From Labrys sp. KNU-23 (GTDB lineage Bacteria > Pseudomonadota > Alphaproteobacteria > Rhizobiales > Labraceae): a stretch of 64,000 nucleotides of DNA. How positions within the stretch are numbered: the stretch's first letter is position 1; each line of letters opens with the position of its first letter. A model generated the notes under the pieces. That model saw only the letters and a program-made list of their open reading frames with translations. It was not told the DNA's origin and did no database searches. The stretch covers positions 1,240,001 through 1,304,000 of the forward strand of contig NZ_CP043489.1 of NCBI RefSeq assembly GCF_008330945.1. Direction: 5' to 3'. A program made the translations under genes and the position numbers. Shown here piece by piece: positions 43,015-52,185 of the stretch.

Positions 43015-43742
43015 ATCTCGATCTCATGCTCGAAAGCCTGCCGGCCCTGCTCAAGGGCACGGCGATCACGCTGCAGCTCCTGGCCGCTTCCCTGGTCTGC
43101 GGCATGCTCATTGCCATTCCGGTGGCAATCCTGCGCATCAACGGCAATCGCGTGGTGCGCCTGATCCTGCATTGCTACATCTATTTCTTCCGGGGCACGC
43201 CGCTGCTGGTCCAGATCTTCCTGGTCTATTACGGCCTCGCCCAGTTCGATGTGGTGCGCGACAGCGCCCTCTGGCCCTATCTGCGCCAGGCCTCGGTCTG
43301 CGCCATCCTCACCTTCAGCCTGAACACCGCGGCCTATACCGCCTATATCCTGCGCGGCGCCATCCAGGCCGTACCGGCCGGCGAGATCGAGGCAGCCCGG
43401 GCCTGCGGCATGTCGACGGCGCTGGCCTATCGCACCATCATCCTGCCCCATGCCTTCCGCCTGGCCTTGCCGGCCTATGGCAACGAGGTCGTCAGCATGC
43501 TGAAGTCGACCTCGCTCGCCAGCACCATCACCGTGATGGAGCTCACCGGCGTCGCCAACACCATCGTGGCGCGCACCTTCGCCCCCTATGAGCTCTTCAT
43601 CACCGCCGCGCTGATCTACCTCGTCATCACCTATGTCCTCACCTCGGCCCTGCGTGCCCTGGAGCACCGGTTGAGCCGGCATAGGCGCCCCCTCGTCCGG
43701 ACACATCCCAACCTTGCCGAAAGCTCCCATGCAGCGACCTGA
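43011..43742 (+). CDS. ABC importer permease 2 (HisM-like)
   Basis: A 243-residue permease that begins at the ATG overlapping the stop codon of permease 1 by four bases. The marks are LLKGTAITLQLLAASLVCGM, IYFFRGTPLLVQIFLVYYGL, AYTAYILRGAIQAVPAGEIE and SMLKSTSLASTITVMELTG. The frame is open far upstream in permease 1, but homology begins here. The last 25 residues are hydrophilic and overlap the start of the phosphatase gene by 14 bases, so the whole run is tightly coupled. Confidence 0.93.
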   Translation: MNLDLMLESLPALLKGTAITLQLLAASLVCGMLIAIPVAILRINGNRVVRLILHCYIYFFRGTPLLVQIFLVYYGLAQFDVVRDSALWPYLRQASVCAILTFSLNTAAYTAYILRGAIQAVPAGEIEAARACGMSTALAYRTIILPHAFRLALPAYGNEVVSMLKSTSLASTITVMELTGVANTIVARTFAPYELFITAALIYLVITYVLTSALRALEHRLSRHRRPLVRTHPNLAESSHAAT

Positions 43743-44538
43743 TCTCGAAGCCTTCACCACCTTCGCCGGCACCCTCGCCGACGCCAGCGGCGCCATCATC
43801 CGCGAGGCCCTCGCCAATCAGCGCGATTTTCTTACCAAGAACGATGCCAGCCCGGTCACCGAGATCGATCGGCAGGTCGAAACCGCGCTGCGCGCCCAGA
43901 TCGCGCAGCAATACCCTCAACACGGCATTCTCGGCGAGGAATTCGAACCGGCCGATCTCGACGCCGAATGGGTCTGGGTGATCGACCCCATCGACGGCAC
44001 CAAGGCCTTCATCACCGGCATTCCGACCTTCGGCACCCTGGTCGCCCTCGCTTTTCGCGGCGTGCCGGTGCTCGGCGTGATCGACAACCCCGTCACCCGT
44101 GAACGCTGGATCGGCGCCGACGGCATTCCCAGCACGCTGAACGGCAAGCCCATCCGCACGCGCGCCTGCACCGAACTGGCAAACGCCATCCTGGCCAACG
44201 GCAATCCCGAGCCCTTCGACGCGGCCGAACAGGCTGCGTTCCAGGACCTGCGCAGCCAGACACGCTGGTGCGTCTATGGCGGCGGCTGCCATGCCTATGG
44301 CCGCGTCGCCGATGGTGCACTCGACATCAGCACCGATGGCGGGCTCGACGCCTTCGACTATTGCGCGCTGGTCCCGATCGTCCGCAATGCCGGCGGCGTC
44401 ATCAGCACCTGGCAGGGCGAGGAACTGACCATCCGCTCCGGCCGCCAGGCCATTGCCGCCAGCGCCACGCCGGCCTTGCACGAGCAGGTGCTCGCCCGCC
44501 TGTCCACGCGGGCTCCCGCCTTGCGCGCCAGCCGCTGA
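43729..44538 (+). CDS. Inositol-monophosphatase-family phosphatase (HisN-like)
   Basis: A 269-residue Mg-dependent phosphatase. Metal-site motifs are complete: GEE at 69-71, DPIDGT at 86-91, and the C-terminal DGGLDAFDYCALVPIV. The KNDASPVTEIDRQVE opening and IDGTKAFITGIPTFGTLVAL pattern match the histidinol-phosphatase (HisN)/bisphosphate-nucleotidase side of the family rather than SuhB. A role in histidine synthesis is not supported by context, because it overlaps the permease gene by 14 bases. It more probably dephosphorylates the imported compound or an intermediate (inference). Confidence 0.88.
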   Translation: MQRPDLEAFTTFAGTLADASGAIIREALANQRDFLTKNDASPVTEIDRQVETALRAQIAQQYPQHGILGEEFEPADLDAEWVWVIDPIDGTKAFITGIPTFGTLVALAFRGVPVLGVIDNPVTRERWIGADGIPSTLNGKPIRTRACTELANAILANGNPEPFDAAEQAAFQDLRSQTRWCVYGGGCHAYGRVADGALDISTDGGLDAFDYCALVPIVRNAGGVISTWQGEELTIRSGRQAIAASATPALHEQVLARLSTRAPALRASR

Positions 44539-44557
44539 CGCCGGGAAGGATTTGACC

Positions 44558-45823
44558 GTGACCACAACTCCTTGGGACATCCAGGCCGTTCGGGCGACCT
44601 TCCCGGCGCTTTCGCTCCGCGACGACGGCAAGCCACGCATCTATCTCGACGCGCCCGGTGGCTCGCAGGTACCGCGTCGCGTCGTCGAGGCGATGACGCG
44701 CGTGCTGGTCGACAGCTGCGCCAACGAAGGCGGTCCCTTCCGCACCTCGCAGGATAGCGATCATATCCTCGCCGGAGCCTATCAGGCAGCCGCAGCCCTG
44801 CTCGGCGCGGCGACTGACGAGATCGTATACGGGCTGAACAGCACCTCGCTGCTCTTCCATTTCTCGCGCATGATCGCGCGCGACTGGCAGGAAGGCGACG
44901 AGATCGTCCTCACCCGCATGGACCATGACGGCAATGTCGGCCCCTGGCTGATCGCTGCCGAGGAACGCGGCGTCACCGTGCGCTGGCTCGATTTCGATCC
45001 GGAGACCTACGAATATCGCTATGAGGCGCTCGACCGGCTGATCGGGCCGCGCACCCGGCTGGTGGCCTGCAACCATGCCAGCAACATGTTCGGCACCATC
45101 AATGACGTCGCCCGCATCGTCGCCGCCGGCAAGGCGGTGGGCGCGGTGACCATGGTGGATGCGGTGCAGTCGACCCCGCATATTCCGGTCGACGTCAAGG
45201 CGATCGGCTGCGACCTCCTCGCCTGCTCGGCCTACAAGTTCTTCGGCCCTCATGCCGGCGTGCTCTACGTCCGGGCCGACCTGCGCGACCGCCTGGTTCC
45301 CCTCAAGGTCCGGCCCGCCGCCATGGACATGCCCTGGCGCCTTGCCCCAGGCACGCCCTCCTTCGAGGCGCTCGCCGGCACGCAGGCCGCTATCGAGCAT
45401 ATGGCCTGGCTCGGCGAGGCCTTCGGCGGCGTGGAGGCTAGCCAGCCGCTGCGGACCCGGATCGTAGCCGGCCTGCAAGCCGCCACCGCCTATGAAGCCG
45501 GACTGATGGACCGCTTCCTGGCCGGCCTCGCCGATATCGAAGGGCTCAAGCTCTTCGGCATCGCCAGCCGCAACCGGCTCGATGCGCGCGTGCCGACCTT
45601 CAGTTTCCGCCTGAAGGGCCGGACACCGCAGGCAACCATGGAACACCTCGCCGCCGGCAATATCTTCGGCTGGGCCGGCGATTTCTACGCCCATGAGGCG
45701 TCGGGTGCCCTCGGCCTGCGCGAGAGCGGCGGCGTCGCTCGTCTCGGCCTGTCGCACTACACCAGCATGGCCGAGGTCGATGCCACCCTCGAGGCACTCA
45801 CCCGCTTCGCAGCGAAATCCTGA
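44558..45823 (+). CDS. Class V aminotransferase (cysteine-desulfurase-like, VC1184 type)
   Basis: A 421-residue PLP enzyme of the class V family. The N-terminal PRIYLDAPGGSQVPRRVVEA, CANEGGPFRTS, and the ACNHASNMFGTINDV stretch match the cysteine-desulfurase-like group typified by VC1184, which lacks the mobile catalytic Cys loop. MVDAVQSTPHIPVDV carries the PLP-nitrogen Asp, and K227 in CSAYKFFGPH binds PLP. The chosen start is GTG at 44558, seven bases after GGGAAGGA; a TTG six bases upstream is possible. It follows the phosphatase by 19 bases and precedes a class I aminotransferase by 15. The reaction is unknown, but a lyase or transaminase step on the imported amine is likely. Confidence 0.88.
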   Translation: MTTTPWDIQAVRATFPALSLRDDGKPRIYLDAPGGSQVPRRVVEAMTRVLVDSCANEGGPFRTSQDSDHILAGAYQAAAALLGAATDEIVYGLNSTSLLFHFSRMIARDWQEGDEIVLTRMDHDGNVGPWLIAAEERGVTVRWLDFDPETYEYRYEALDRLIGPRTRLVACNHASNMFGTINDVARIVAAGKAVGAVTMVDAVQSTPHIPVDVKAIGCDLLACSAYKFFGPHAGVLYVRADLRDRLVPLKVRPAAMDMPWRLAPGTPSFEALAGTQAAIEHMAWLGEAFGGVEASQPLRTRIVAGLQAATAYEAGLMDRFLAGLADIEGLKLFGIASRNRLDARVPTFSFRLKGRTPQATMEHLAAGNIFGWAGDFYAHEASGALGLRESGGVARLGLSHYTSMAEVDATLEALTRFAAKS

Positions 45824-45838
45824 GCGGGAGAAACAGCG

Positions 45839-46948
45839 ATGAAATATGCCCGCATGGTGATCGAGAAGGAGGCGCCGGAGGAGTATGGCTATGACCGTAT
45901 CCGCTACAACCTCTCAGAGAGCTCGGTCCGCGACAGGAAACTCTCCGATTTCGGCCTCGATATTCCCGATCTCACGCTGTTCTACGGCGAACATCGCGGT
46001 GAGGAGCGCCTGCGCCGCCTGATCGCCTCGCAGGCCGAAGGCCTCTCGCCGGGCGACGTGCTCGTGACCGCGGGCGCGGCCGGCGCCCTCTTCATCATCG
46101 CGACGACGCTGCTGTCGCCGAGCGACCACCTCGTGGTGGTCAGGCCCAATTACGCCACCAATATCGAGACGCCCCGCGCCATCGGCTGCGCCATCACCTA
46201 TGTCGACCTCGATTTCGACCAGGGCTTTGCACTCGACCTCGTCAAGGTGGCCGAGGCCATCGGGCCTCAGACCCGCTATGTCAGCGTGACCTGCCCGCAT
46301 AATCCGACCGGCACCATGCTGAGTCGTGCCGATCTCGACGGGCTGATCGCCCTGGTCGAGCGGGCGGGCTGCAAACTGCTGGTCGACGAGACCTATCGCG
46401 ACCTCAGCCATGGCGACGACCTGCCGGTGGCGGCCTCGCTGAGCCCGAGCGCCATCAGCGTCTCCTCGCTCTCCAAGGCCTATGGCGTGCCGGGCATCCG
46501 CGTCGGCTGGATCGTCACCCGCGATGCCGAACTGCAGGAGCGCTTCCTCGCCGCCAAGGAGCAGATCGGCATCTGCGGCAGCGTGGTGGACGAATGGATC
46601 GCCGGCAGCGTGCTCGAACGGCGCGGCCCTTTCCTCAAGGAGCAGGCCGGATTGATCGCCGGCCGGCTCGCCATCATGCGCGACTGGATCGCAGGCGATC
46701 CCAAGCTCGAATGGGTCGAACCAAAGGGCGGCGTGGTCTGCTTCCCGCGCTTTCGCCATCCTGCCGGCTTCGATTTCGACGCCTTCTACAAGGATCTGCT
46801 CGAGAGCTTCGGCACCTATGTCGGTCCCGGCCACTGGTTCGAAATGCCGCGCAACCATCTGCGCATCGGCTTTGCCTATCCGCTCGAGGACGAGCTGAAA
46901 CAGGGCCTGGCGCAGATTTCGGCGGCCATCCGCAAGCACGGCGCCTGA
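45839..46948 (+). CDS. Class I/II aminotransferase
   Basis: A 369-residue fold-type I PLP enzyme. It lacks the long N-terminal arm of AspC-type enzymes and opens RIRYNLSESSVRDRKLSDFG. Conserved features are the VTCPHNPTGTMLS Asn loop, LLVDETYRDL with the pyridine Asp, PLP K213 in SSLSKAYGVPGIRVGW, and the substrate Arg region RNHLRIGFAYP. A close relation to capreomycidine synthase-like or aspartate-type enzymes cannot be excluded. The gene lies 15 bases after the class V aminotransferase and 11 bases before the NUDIX gene, as part of the importer operon. Confidence 0.9.
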   Translation: MKYARMVIEKEAPEEYGYDRIRYNLSESSVRDRKLSDFGLDIPDLTLFYGEHRGEERLRRLIASQAEGLSPGDVLVTAGAAGALFIIATTLLSPSDHLVVVRPNYATNIETPRAIGCAITYVDLDFDQGFALDLVKVAEAIGPQTRYVSVTCPHNPTGTMLSRADLDGLIALVERAGCKLLVDETYRDLSHGDDLPVAASLSPSAISVSSLSKAYGVPGIRVGWIVTRDAELQERFLAAKEQIGICGSVVDEWIAGSVLERRGPFLKEQAGLIAGRLAIMRDWIAGDPKLEWVEPKGGVVCFPRFRHPAGFDFDAFYKDLLESFGTYVGPGHWFEMPRNHLRIGFAYPLEDELKQGLAQISAAIRKHGA

Positions 46949-46959
46949 ACGGGGCGAAG

Positions 46960-47406
46960 ATGGCGAAACTCAAGGCCAGGGATCAGAAGGCACTGACGAG
47001 CGGTACCCCGCTTCGGCAGGTCGCGGCCCTGCCTTTTCGTCGGCGCAAAGGCGGCGGCATCGAGGTGCTGGTGCTCACCTCGCGCCAGACCCGCCGCTTC
47101 ATCATTCCCAAAGGCTGGGCCGAAGGTCCCAAGACCTGGAAATGGGCCGAGCGCGAAGCGCTGGAGGAAGCCGGCATCCTCGGTAAGATCAAGCGCAAGC
47201 CGATCGGCCAGTATCGCTACTGGAAGCGTTTCAAGAGCCATTTCGGCATGGTGGAGGTGGATGTCTATCCACTGAAGGTCGAGAACGAGCTCGACAGCTG
47301 GCCCGAAGAAACCCAGCGCCTACGTAAATGGCTGTCTCCCGAGGAAGCCGCCCTGCTGATCGACGAGCCGCAGCTCGTCTCGCTCATCCGCAAATTCGCG
47401 CGCTGA
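46960..47406 (+). CDS. NUDIX hydrolase (DIPP-like)
   Basis: A 148-residue NUDIX protein. The core RFIIPKGWAEGPKTWKWAER runs into REALEEAG (65-72), which carries the metal-binding Glu residues. The NUDIX helix is one residue shorter than the formal consensus, as in diphosphoinositol-polyphosphate-phosphohydrolase-like members. The family hydrolyses nucleoside diphosphates linked to another moiety or inositol pyrophosphates. The ATG at 46960 lies 11 bases after the aminotransferase stop. It is probably the last gene of the importer operon, but it may be a housekeeping passenger. Confidence 0.88.
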   Translation: MAKLKARDQKALTSGTPLRQVAALPFRRRKGGGIEVLVLTSRQTRRFIIPKGWAEGPKTWKWAEREALEEAGILGKIKRKPIGQYRYWKRFKSHFGMVEVDVYPLKVENELDSWPEETQRLRKWLSPEEAALLIDEPQLVSLIRKFAR

Positions 47407-47484
47407 GAGGGTTACGTCGGCCCATTCTAACCTTGCGCTCATGCAAAGCTGAATTGCTTCACTGCACGCCTTTGCGACCACGAG

Positions 47485-47584
47485 AGCGTCTTGCGTCTGG
47501 CGGGAAACCACAAAAAGTCACAAAGGCACGTCGAAACAATAGTTGGAGCAAAGCGCAGTTTCACTTGAACGCGCCTTGCTCCAA
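47485..47584. repeat. Two-hairpin repeat element, copy B
   Basis: Hairpin 2 is well kept: TTGGAGCAAAGCGC (47543-47556) pairs with GCGCCTTGCTCCAA (47571-47584). Hairpin 1 (from about 47485, GCGTCTTGCGTCTGG and CACAAAGGCACGTC) is decayed. It lies in the 242-base gap between the convergent NUDIX and glmM genes, which holds nothing else recognisable. Confidence 0.75.
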
Positions 47585-47648
47585 CAGATGGAAGCCAGCT
47601 TGAAGACGATATTCGAACGAGCGGAGCCAGGATCCGCCCGCCAAAACC

Positions 47649-48992
47649 TCACGCAGCCGCCTTGGTGATGGCGTCGATCACCTCGTCCACGGCCGTTTCG
47701 ACATTGGCACGGTCATCCGCTTCGGCCATGACGCGGATCACCGGCTCGGTGCCGGAGGGGCGGATGACCAGGCGGCCGCCATCGCCGAGCTGCTTGCGCG
47801 CACCCTCGATCACGGCGGCGACCTTGGGGTCATCCAATACCTTGCGGCGTCGAATCCGCACATTCTTGAGGATCTGCGGCAGCGGATCGAAGCGATGGCA
47901 GACCTCGCTGACCGGACGGTCGGCCTTCTTGAGCACCGCCAGCACCTGCAGGGCGGCGACGAGGCCGTCCCCGGTGGTGGCGAAATCCGACAGGATGATG
48001 TGGCCTGACTGCTCGCCGCCGACATTGTAGCCCTGTGCCCGCATGCGTTCGAGCACGTAGCGATCGCCCACGGCGGTGCGCTCGAGCTGCAGGCCGAGCC
48101 CGCCGAGATAGCGCTCCAGGCCGAGATTGGACATCACCGTGGCGACGATGCCGGGCTGGGTGAGCTTGCCCTCTTCCTTCCAGTCCGAGGCCACCACCGC
48201 CATCAACTGGTCGCCGTCGATGACCCGCCCTCTCTCGTCAACCATCAGCACGCGGTCGGCGTCGCCATCGAGCGCGATACCGATATCGGCACGCAGGTCC
48301 CGCACTTTCTGGGCGAGCGCCCTTGGCGCGGTCGAGCCGACATCGCGGTTGATGTTGAAACCATCCGGCTCGACGCCGATGGTGATCACATCGGCCCCGA
48401 GTTCCCACAAGGCTTCCGGGGCAACCTTGTAGGCGGCGCCATTGGCACAGTCGAGCACCACCCTGAGGCCATCGAGACGGAGCCCACGCGGCAGAGTGCG
48501 CTTGGCGAATTCGATGTAACGGGCATGCACGTCGTCGATGCGGCGAGCCCGGCCGAGATCACGCGAGCCGGCCAGCCGCGACGACAGGTTGGTATCGATC
48601 AGGGCCTCGATGGCGCGCTCGGTCTCGTCCGAGAGCTTGAAGCCATCGGGTCCGAACAGCTTGATGCCATTGTCTTCATAGGGGTTGTGCGAGGCCGAGA
48701 TCATCACGCCGATGTCGCAGCGCAGTGAATTGGTGAGCATCGCCACCGCGGGGGTGGGCATCGGACCCAGCAGCATCACGTCGACGCCCACGGCGGTGAG
48801 GCCTGTCACCAGGGCGTTCTCGATCATGTAGCCCGACAGGCGGGTATCCTTGCCGATCACCACCCGGTGGCGGTGCTCGCCGCGCTGGAAGGCAAGGCCG
48901 GCCGCCATGCCGACCTTCATCGCCAGTTCCGGCGTGATGACACTATTGGCCAGGCCACGGATCCCGTCCGTGCCGAAATATTTGCGACTCAT
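47649..48992 (-). CDS. glmM: Phosphoglucosamine mutase
   Basis: A 447-residue GlmM that interconverts glucosamine-6-phosphate and glucosamine-1-phosphate on the route to UDP-GlcNAc. [14 protein letters not shown] starts the protein. The phosphoserine S101 lies in [18 protein letters not shown], the metal loop is [13 protein letters not shown], the sugar-binding loop is GGEQSGHII, and the phosphate-binding end is [12 protein letters not shown]. All are intact and the length is normal. The gene follows glmS in the same direction, 273 bases away, across a two-hairpin repeat. Confidence 0.98.
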   Translation of the reverse strand: MSRKYFGTDGIRGLANSVITPELAMKVGMAAGLAFQRGEHRHRVVIGKDTRLSGYMIENALVTGLTAVGVDVMLLGPMPTPAVAMLTNSLRCDIGVMISASHNPYEDNGIKLFGPDGFKLSDETERAIEALIDTNLSSRLAGSRDLGRARRIDDVHARYIEFAKRTLPRGLRLDGLRVVLDCANGAAYKVAPEALWELGADVITIGVEPDGFNINRDVGSTAPRALAQKVRDLRADIGIALDGDADRVLMVDERGRVIDGDQLMAVVASDWKEEGKLTQPGIVATVMSNLGLERYLGGLGLQLERTAVGDRYVLERMRAQGYNVGGEQSGHIILSDFATTGDGLVAALQVLAVLKKADRPVSEVCHRFDPLPQILKNVRIRRRKVLDDPKVAAVIEGARKQLGDGGRLVIRPSGTEPVIRVMAEADDRANVETAVDEVIDAITKAAA

Positions 48993-49129
48993 GTGATAAC
49001 CCTGAGCTTTCGAGGCATAGCTGCAGCATTCCTGCTGCAGGCCCCAGTTATTGTTTCCGCGTTACTTGCGTCGCCTAAACGAACATCGGGCCGGCCCAGT
49101 TGCCGTTCCGGTCCGATGCCATGAATTCA

Positions 49130-49251
49130 TGGAGCAAAACGCGTTCACGGCTGAACGCCCGTTTACTCCAACTCTTTGTCTCCAAGCCAATCCAACAGAT
49201 TGGCTGGAGCGTCATTGCGATTCCCGGATGCAGCCAAATCGCAAGACGCTC
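49130..49251. repeat. Two-hairpin repeat element, copy C (order of hairpins reversed)
   Basis: TGGAGCAAAACGCGTTC (49130-49146) pairs with GAACGCCCGTTTACTCCA (49153-49170), which is hairpin 2. The hairpin 1 unit follows, with GAGCGTCATTGCGATT (49207-49222) pairing with AATCGCAAGACGCTC (49237-49251). Compared with copy A, the order is swapped, so this copy is inserted in the opposite orientation. It fills most of the gap between glmS and glmM. Confidence 0.85.
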
Positions 49252-49265
49252 TGGCGATCCGGCGC

Positions 49266-51089
49266 CTATTCCACCGTCACGCTCTTGGCGAGATTGCGCG
49301 GCTGATCGACATCCGCCCCGACAAGCGCCGCCGTGTGATAGGCAAGCAGCTGGATCGGCACCGAATAGACCAGCGGCGAAGCCACCTCCGGCACTGCCGG
49401 CATCACGATCGTCCTTGCACCGGAAAGCGAGGCGGCCTTGGCGCCTTTCTCATCGGTGATCAGGATGATGCGACCACCACGGGCGGCAACCTCCTGCATG
49501 TTCGAGACGGTCTTCTCGAAGATCGCATCGAAGGGAGCGATGACCACCACGGGCATGCTCTCGTCGATGAGGGCGATCGGGCCATGCTTGAGCTCACCCG
49601 CGGCATAGCCTTCCGCGTGGATATAGCTGATTTCCTTGAGTTTCAGCGCGCCCTCCAGGGCGAGCGGGTAACTGGTGCCGCGACCGAGATAAAGCACATC
49701 CTTGACCTTGGTGAGGTCGCGCGCGCAGGCCTCGATCTCAGGATCGAGCCGGAGCGCTTCCGTCATCAGGCGCGGCGCTTCGGTCAGCGCCCGCACCAGT
49801 TCCTTTTCCGCCTCGACCGTCAGCGTGCCGCGGGCCTTGCCGGCACCGATCGCCAGGCAGGCAAGCACCGCCAGCTGACAGGTGAAGGCCTTGGTGGAGG
49901 CGACGCCGATCTCCGGGCCGGCAAGCGTGCGCACCATGGCGTCCGCCTCGCGCGACATCGTGGAGGTCGGCACGTTGACGACGGCAAGCGTGTGCTGGCC
50001 ATGCTCCTGGCAGTAGCGCAACGCCGCCATTGTATCGGCGGTCTCGCCCGATTGGGAGACGAAGAGTGACAATCCGCCCTCTTCGAGCGGTGCTTCACGG
50101 TAGCGGAACTCGGAGGCGATATCGACCTCGACCGGCAGGCGGGCATAGCGCTCGAACCAGTATTTCGCCACCTGTCCGGCGAAGGATGCCGTGCCGCAGG
50201 CCGAGATGGTAAGACGGCTAAGATTCTTCCAATCAAAGGGCAGATCCGGCAAACGAACGGTTTCGCTGGTCATGTCGATCAGCGAAGCCAGGGTGTGGGA
50301 AATCACCTCCGGCTGCTCGTGGATCTCCTTGGCCATGAAGTGGCGATAATTGCCCTTCTCGACGATGGTCGCCGAAATTTCCGCCTTCTGGATCGGACGT
50401 TCGACCGGATTGAACCCCGCATCGTAGATGGTGGCGGTGGAGCGGGTGATCACGACACTGTCGCCATCTTCAAGATAAGCGAAAGTATTGGTCAGTGGAC
50501 CGAGGGCAATAGCGTCCGACCCCAGGAACATCGCTCCGTTGCCATAGCCGACCGCCAGTGGCGGCCCGAGCCTGGCGCCGATGATGAGATCATCCTCCCC
50601 GGCGAACAGGAAGCCGAGCGAGAAGGCGCCGCGAATACGCTTGAGGCAAGCCTGTACGGCTTCGATCGGCGTAAGGCCCTTTTCCAGTTCACGCGTAACG
50701 AAATGCGCGATGACCTCGGAATCAGTCTCCGACTGGAAGCTGGCGCCATCTGCACTCAACTCGTCACGCAATTCGCGGAAATTCTCGATGATGCCGTTAT
50801 GAACGACGGCCACCCGCTCGGTCGCATGCGGATGGGCATTGTCCTCCGTGGGCCTGCCATGAGTCGCCCAACGGGTATGGCCGATGCCGCTGGTACCCTT
50901 GAGCGGCGCCTGACCGAGCTTGGCCTCCAGATTGACCAGCTTGCCTTCTGCGCGCCGGCGGACAATGGCTCCGCTCTCCAGGGTCGCAATACCAGCGGAA
51001 TCATACCCCCGGTATTCCAGTCTTCGCAACGCATCCACCAGCGGCATGGCCACTGATTCGCTGCCAAGAACACAAACAATACCACACAT
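49266..51089 (-). CDS. glmS: Glutamine-fructose-6-phosphate aminotransferase (isomerizing)
   Basis: A 607-residue GlmS that makes glucosamine-6-phosphate from fructose-6-phosphate and glutamine, the first committed step to UDP-GlcNAc. The ATG at 51089 gives MCGIVCVLGS with the catalytic Cys at position 2, so the open frame upstream to 51251 is not used. The glutaminase half shows RRLEYRGYDSAGIA, GIGHTRWATHG and HNGIIENF. The synthase half has two SIS domains (SACGTASFAGQVAKYW, SQSGETADTMAAL, GRGTSYPLALEGALKLKEIS) and ends with NLAKSVTVE. It belongs with glmM and the glycan genes beyond 52 kb. Confidence 0.98.
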   Translation of the reverse strand: MCGIVCVLGSESVAMPLVDALRRLEYRGYDSAGIATLESGAIVRRRAEGKLVNLEAKLGQAPLKGTSGIGHTRWATHGRPTEDNAHPHATERVAVVHNGIIENFRELRDELSADGASFQSETDSEVIAHFVTRELEKGLTPIEAVQACLKRIRGAFSLGFLFAGEDDLIIGARLGPPLAVGYGNGAMFLGSDAIALGPLTNTFAYLEDGDSVVITRSTATIYDAGFNPVERPIQKAEISATIVEKGNYRHFMAKEIHEQPEVISHTLASLIDMTSETVRLPDLPFDWKNLSRLTISACGTASFAGQVAKYWFERYARLPVEVDIASEFRYREAPLEEGGLSLFVSQSGETADTMAALRYCQEHGQHTLAVVNVPTSTMSREADAMVRTLAGPEIGVASTKAFTCQLAVLACLAIGAGKARGTLTVEAEKELVRALTEAPRLMTEALRLDPEIEACARDLTKVKDVLYLGRGTSYPLALEGALKLKEISYIHAEGYAAGELKHGPIALIDESMPVVVIAPFDAIFEKTVSNMQEVAARGGRIILITDEKGAKAASLSGARTIVMPAVPEVASPLVYSVPIQLLAYHTAALVGADVDQPRNLAKSVTVE

Positions 51090-52185
51090 GTGCTCTACCT
51101 TATCTTGGTCCGAATCAAAACATTGATGTTTTCGATTAAGGAACTCTGGATAGAAGGCATATTCAAAATGCCTTACGTTTTGTAACGGCAGGCGGCAGCG
51201 ACCCGCCTCGGCGCAAAGCCGCATGGCGAGTTTTGCCAGACATCCGAGCAAGCTTCCGGCACCTCACAAGGTGCCCGCCACCCCCAGCCGATTTGTTGTC
51301 ATGAGATTGACGAGCAACCGTCGAAATCCCTTGCCGCGACAGGCTGGTGTTGGATTGCCCACCCTGCGGCGACCGGTCCGGACCCAGCGCCAAAACGCAC
51401 GGAATAGCAGCCCGAAATCGAGCCGCTTCATACTTCCTTGCCTCGCAACTGATCGCACCCCGGTCATAAAAGATTCATCAACAGTCGGCCCACCTAACTC
51501 AACCTACACAATATGTTCAGAATATGGTCAGTGTAAATTCAGCATATTTCTTCGGTTATACCGATACTGTTCATATAGATGAACAAAATGGGGTTTGATC
51601 AGCCTATTTGTGATTATTCAAAATTGGCTTCACCAAGGGGAAAACATTATAAGCTTGCAATCCATTTTCGATGAGTCTAAAAAGCCGACTCGCTGAGGTT
51701 GGCAATGCCATAGGTACTGATGAATCGTGCCGTATGGGGCATTGGTTGAATCGGAGGACGGATGGCGAAAGTGGCCTGTGCGCTATCGAGGTTTCTGGGC
51801 GCAGCAGTTCCCTTCGCTCACGCTGCCCATCCATTAGCCAGAGCTCCGACGTTCCGTTCGGCTGCGCGGAAATTGCTGCAATGCAATATCCGCAAGGCCC
51901 GTGCGGGCGAACGCTCGGCCCGGTTGCGCATGTCGTTCCGTCGTCATGCGCTGCAACCACCGACTGCCCAAAACGGATATGACGCCGCCCGAGGGGAAAA
52001 CAAAAGAAATTGGAATTGTTCACAGAGGCAATCCACATTTCTTGCTGTAGACGCCTAGATAGCTATCAGTTGAAAACCAAATAGTTGCCTTACTTGCGTC
52101 ATTCTTTTGTAAAGATTCTCTGATCTTTATAGAAATAATGATTGAGTATAGCATCTATACATGGGCAACCACGGGATAGGCACTA
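51090..52185. other. 1.1 kb intergenic region, partly AT-rich
   Basis: No reading frame here has a convincing start, composition or homology. The right part (about 51480-51680 and 52040-52185) is clearly more AT-rich than the rest of the window and contains runs such as TTTTGTAAAGATTCTC. It must hold the glmS promoter at its left end and a promoter for the first TPR-glycosyltransferase at its right. A 98-codon frame at 51762-52058 begins with an Ala-rich segment that is weakly signal-like but has no support as a gene. Confidence 0.6.

Noticed and set aside
51264..51467. Possible small reverse-strand gene (67 codons, Arg/Trp-rich)
   Set aside because: Weak start context, no homology and atypical composition; not enough to call a gene.
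51604..52058. Overlapping frames on both strands in the gap before the first glycosyltransferase
   Set aside because: No ribosome site, no domain, Cys/His/Arg-rich composition; treated as non-coding.
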